From positions 121,257-185,256 of the forward strand of contig JADFUC010001850.1 of NCBI GenBank assembly GCA_019722365.1: 64,000 nt of DNA, in the 5' to 3' direction. The translations under genes were made by a program, and so were the position numbers. Below are positions 60,601 through 64,000 of the stretch, piece after piece; the stretch's first letter is position 1, and every line of letters begins with the position of its first letter. This stretch comes from Lithospermum erythrorhizon. Taxonomy: Eukaryota > Streptophyta > Magnoliopsida > Boraginales > Boraginaceae. Under the pieces are notes generated by a model. The model worked only from the letters and a program-made list of their open reading frames with translations, was not told where the DNA came from and searched no databases.

Positions 60601-61392
60601 GAACTTAGCGGATACGAATCCGAATGCACGGATTGTACAAAAACAATAAAAAATTGACTCTGAGTGTGTACCTTTTTGAGTCGATTATATGAAGTTGGCG
60701 GCGGAATTAAGATTTCTCGCAATACCCAGTAGAGTATCTACAAGATTGTCGCGCGGCAAATTCTCGAACTACTTTCTTACGTTTACTAGAACGCTTAAAG
60801 TATAAACTATGAATCAAAGATGGAAAACTGTTTTCTTCAAAAAGAAGTCTCTATTATGGTTGGTGGAGAGAGAATTTTGATTTCTTATAAATCAAAATAT
60901 GAGCATTAGTTTTTGTTATGTTGAATTAAACCGCCACAGGCCAGCTTAGGTTGAGAGTTTTGAGATAAAAACTCCTCAAAATCCCATCTCTTCCGCGCTA
61001 ACCGAGGTAAAATCGAGTTCTGGGATTCGGTTTCGTCCGAATATTTCCTTGGCGTTTCAACTTTTATACTCGGAAGTTTATAATACATTTATTATATAGT
61101 TAGGTTTCTACTGTTTGTGTGTGTGTGACCTCTTGGGGCCAAATTGACAGAGTAATATATTAAAGAATATTAACCGAATATTATATCTAATATATAGATT
61201 ACGGACCCTAGTAAATCATCGTAACCCCACAATGTCAATACGTTTAATCCAAAATACTAATTATCTAACAATTAATATATATTGAACTTACGTATATATG
61301 GATATATATAATTTGTATGAATAAATTAGTTTATTTTAATCTAAATTGTTCGATGGGCATTTTATGAGATAGAATTTCTCATATTTCCAACG
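60600..61392 (-). mobile_element. Second copia LTR (minus orientation)
   Basis: On the minus strand CAAGTAGGGAG is followed by CGTTGGAAATATGAGAAATTC from 61392, the same polypurine tract/LTR junction as at 7191. The interior shares GGAGAGAG..TTTTGATTTC with the first copy. Near 61180-61330 it is very AT-rich. The left border is estimated. Confidence 0.55.
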
Positions 61393-63100
61393 CTCCCTAC
61401 TTGCCCTTGAGATGATTTATGATATTAGTATGAGCGATTCCTTGATAAGCGATTTTCATTGATCAGCGATTTTCGGTAGTGAAGCTTAGAGTAAGAAATG
61501 TGTCTGACTCTCGCGCTGTAGTTTCTGCTATTGTGGAGCATGTTAATGTGATATCCATCTCATGAAGTTGGTGGTGGCCGTGGCAGATAAGCTTAAGCTA
61601 TAAAATTCACAATCTACCGATTTATCGATTATGATCCTCTGTGTACCGGTTCTATTTATACTCTTGTAGTATACCCGATCTCGTACCGTTATAACATAAA
61701 CATTACGGAGGGGGCCCGTTGACATGGTAAAAATATATTACTCAGTGCCATGAGCACATTTATAAGATTAGAATCACCGTTCAACGTAAGCTCATGAGAA
61801 ACTTCTTGGGACACATATGTCATCTTCAGTTCTGAAAGCGGTCGATCTCGATCACTGCGGCTTGAGGCAGCTTTTTTGAAACTGTCAAGCCATGCCGATT
61901 GATTAGAGTATCCTACTCCATTTTGATCAAGAAATTGATCAACCCCAAATCAAAACTATAGCCTTTAGTCATTTTGGTGTTTGATTCCGTTAATGAAGCA
62001 CTAACTAGGGACGAGGCAATCTAGTTGTTATCTGAGCACATTAGAGGTTTTAATGCAGTTGTTTTACGGCATTGGATGTTTTCTTGTTTGGATCTAATAT
62101 CCAAAGACCACTCGAATAACGTTGGATTCGCGTGAGTTTATTAGTTATAGTAGCGATATGTGTAAATTTTACACACAAAGGCAATGTTTCTATAATAATG
62201 ATGTGGGCGAATCTTGAAGTTTAGATTGAAGACATTATAAATACAATGATCATTTATGACATTGAGATAAAATAATAGCTCCATAAATCTACTTTCCATA
62301 AATGACATGGAAGAATCATTACTTATTACAAGCAAAACAATTGCCGTTAATGGTTGATTAGTTGGGTATAGAGCTTAATTGTTGTTCTTTGTTCTCGACT
62401 TGCATATGCATGTGCAATTTTATATTCAACTATTGAGAGAAATGTCATGCAGTACATGTTGATTTTAACAATGAGATCTTGATTTAGATTCAATAAGAAA
62501 TTAAGAACTAACCATCTTTGCTCGGGGACTTTGATTTTAATACCTTTCAGATAATATTGATGTTATAATCCGACTTCACTTGATACTAAACTTCTTAGAT
62601 TGTGATTGCACACAGTTTCTATGTTTTATAGTTATTCATTGTGCTCATATTTTTTACTTGAACAAGTTGTTCACAACTTTGTTTATCAGTTCATGTTAGT
62701 CCAACTGAGACCGACAATCATTTTTGTTGGTTTAGCTAACTGATAAATGTAATCCCTTTTTCATTACTCTTTTTCCAATTAGATAAGCGTAGGAGAAGAA
62801 AATTATTTTACTGTGGAAAGATTCTTTTTTTAGGTATTCATCATGGATCCCTGGTTGAATGCATTGCTCGATATAAAGCGTAACTCGACTTGTTAGGCTA
62901 AGTCCCGATTGGGTTATTATGAATTCGAGAAAGATTAAGGCCATCATGATCTTTTATAGAGAGCACAAGTCTTGTGATCCATTAGAGGTGGGCTGTGTTG
63001 TTCTCTATTAATATTCAAGAATATCTCATACTAATTTTGCACATGTTCGGTAGCTCACTTGACGCCTTTATCTATACAAGAGTTTAATTTATTATTAATG
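61393..63100 (-). mobile_element. Second copia internal 3' region
   Basis: It lies upstream of the LTR on the minus strand. It shares the block GAAACTTCTTGGGACACATATG (61792) with the first copy (GAAACACCTTAGGACGTATAT, 7699). No copia RNase H or RT motif was read with confidence, so the product cannot be described. The right limit is uncertain. Confidence 0.4.
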
Positions 63101-63480
63101 AATTCAAAATTTGAATTTGTTCATTAAATAATTTATTAATATCTTAACTATAGGTCAGGGGTGGTCTAAGAATATGATTAATTGAAAATTTATCCAACAC
63201 AAGAATCATCATGCTTGGACAAATTTATTTATCGGTGAAATCTTGTAAATATTTACTTTCCATTTAATTAATTATTTATACTTTTTAAGTGATTATTTAT
63301 TCAACTTGATAGACTTGTTATCTTATAATAAATATGTTGATATCCAAATTTGTATATTGAACTATTTATAGATCTTGTAATGATTAAGCGTTATTATTGA
63401 TGGTTATAAGCTAAATAAGTATGGTATTAGGTAACATCGTATAAGAGGATACATGTGATTTGTGGAATGAGTTATTAGAA
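63101..63480. other. AT-rich gene-free stretch
   Basis: No coding motif or clear repeat is seen. It could be the tail of the copia fragment or the U3 region of the LTR that follows. Confidence 0.4.
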
Positions 63481-64000
63481 CATTAATGCAGTTAATGTAT
63501 ATGTATATGCATATGTTATATATATAAGTATGATTATATGTGATTGGATAAAATACGTAGTATTTGTATTAAGCCAGAAGCTTTATAGTGACTCCATTAC
63601 ATGGGCGGGCGTGTCGTATGCAGGTTTTACAGGGGTTGATCGTCACAGGTTCTTTGAGGAGGCTGAATTTATTGAGTGCCAGTTAAAGATCGTAGGTGAC
63701 GGTAGAGGCATAGAGATCCTCAGCGATCCGCTTTCCTCTTGTTATATTTTCAGCGTCGGACTTGTATATTGAGGGGTCGTGTGTGACCCATTACTACTAA
63801 TATGTTTTATTGTGGGAATTGATATTGTGTGTATGGTATGGATTTGTATTATTGAGTTGATGCTTGTATTTTTTGTTGGCGACACATTTTTTTTTTGTGT
63901 GATGTGTTGTTAGTTCACCACGATGGACAAAGTATATTATTATTATTAATGTCAAATGAGGTCTTTTTATGTTGTCATCCATCGATCAGGCAATACGTAA
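63481..64000 (+). mobile_element. Gypsy LTR 3' part, cut by window end
   Basis: GGCATAGAGATCCTCAGCGAT at about 63707 resembles the LTR A block GGGCAGAGATCCTCACAGCTC (about 10297). The final segment (AATGTCAAATGAGG, TTTTTATGTTGTCATCCATC, GATCAGG; 63948-63990) is the forward counterpart of the end of the nested LTR at about 37545-37600. So an LTR of that family runs rightward out of the window. A primer-binding site would be expected just beyond. Confidence 0.6.

Overview
The window looks like nuclear DNA from a dicot-type flowering plant. It holds one intact, intron-rich protein gene set in dense, nested and decayed transposable elements. The evidence for a plant is the GT-AG introns with T-rich acceptors, Ty3/gypsy and Ty1/copia elements primed by initiator-Met tRNA, a CACTA Tnp2 remnant, Stowaway-type MITEs and a hAT-type element with an 8-bp target duplication. 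I cannot name the species. Nothing prokaryotic (operon, CRISPR array, RBS) was seen.

Layout. 0.36-6.1 kb: a heavily decayed CACTA element whose transposase (Tnp2, with a possible DUF4216-like tail) can still be read piecewise on the plus strand. 6.3-8.24 kb: the 3' part of a minus-strand copia element. 8.24-22.4 kb: a chain of four gypsy LTR-like blocks (A-D) with two internal segments. A to B encloses protease, reverse transcriptase and the start of RNase H. C to D encloses only integrase. 22.4-24.5 kb: AT-rich intergenic DNA with small repeats. 24.6-30.4 kb: the only intact gene, RNA polymerase III subunit RPC3/C82 (525 codons, 14 coding exons), with a MITE-like insertion in intron 5 and two Stowaway-like MITEs downstream.

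31.74-55.22 kb: a large hAT-like element recognised from its ends and a 7/8 match in its 8-bp target duplication. It is split by a 12-kb gypsy element (35.80-47.89 kb) with about 2.7-kb LTRs. The 5' LTR of that gypsy element is itself split by a reverse-oriented solo LTR (37.5-39.85 kb). That gives three insertion layers with a readable order. The hAT body carries two GC-richer, coding-like islands (32.6-35.1 and 51.1-53.1 kb) that I cannot confidently identify. 55.2-60.6 kb: unassigned repetitive DNA with a minisatellite. 60.6-63.1 kb: a second minus-strand copia fragment of the same family as the first. 63.5-64.0 kb: the 3' part of another gypsy LTR, running off the window.

Function. Only the Pol III subunit gene looks functional. 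The transposon coding regions I could read have frame breaks or stops within short distances and are annotated as pseudogenes or mobile elements. TE boundaries are approximate unless a terminal motif is cited.
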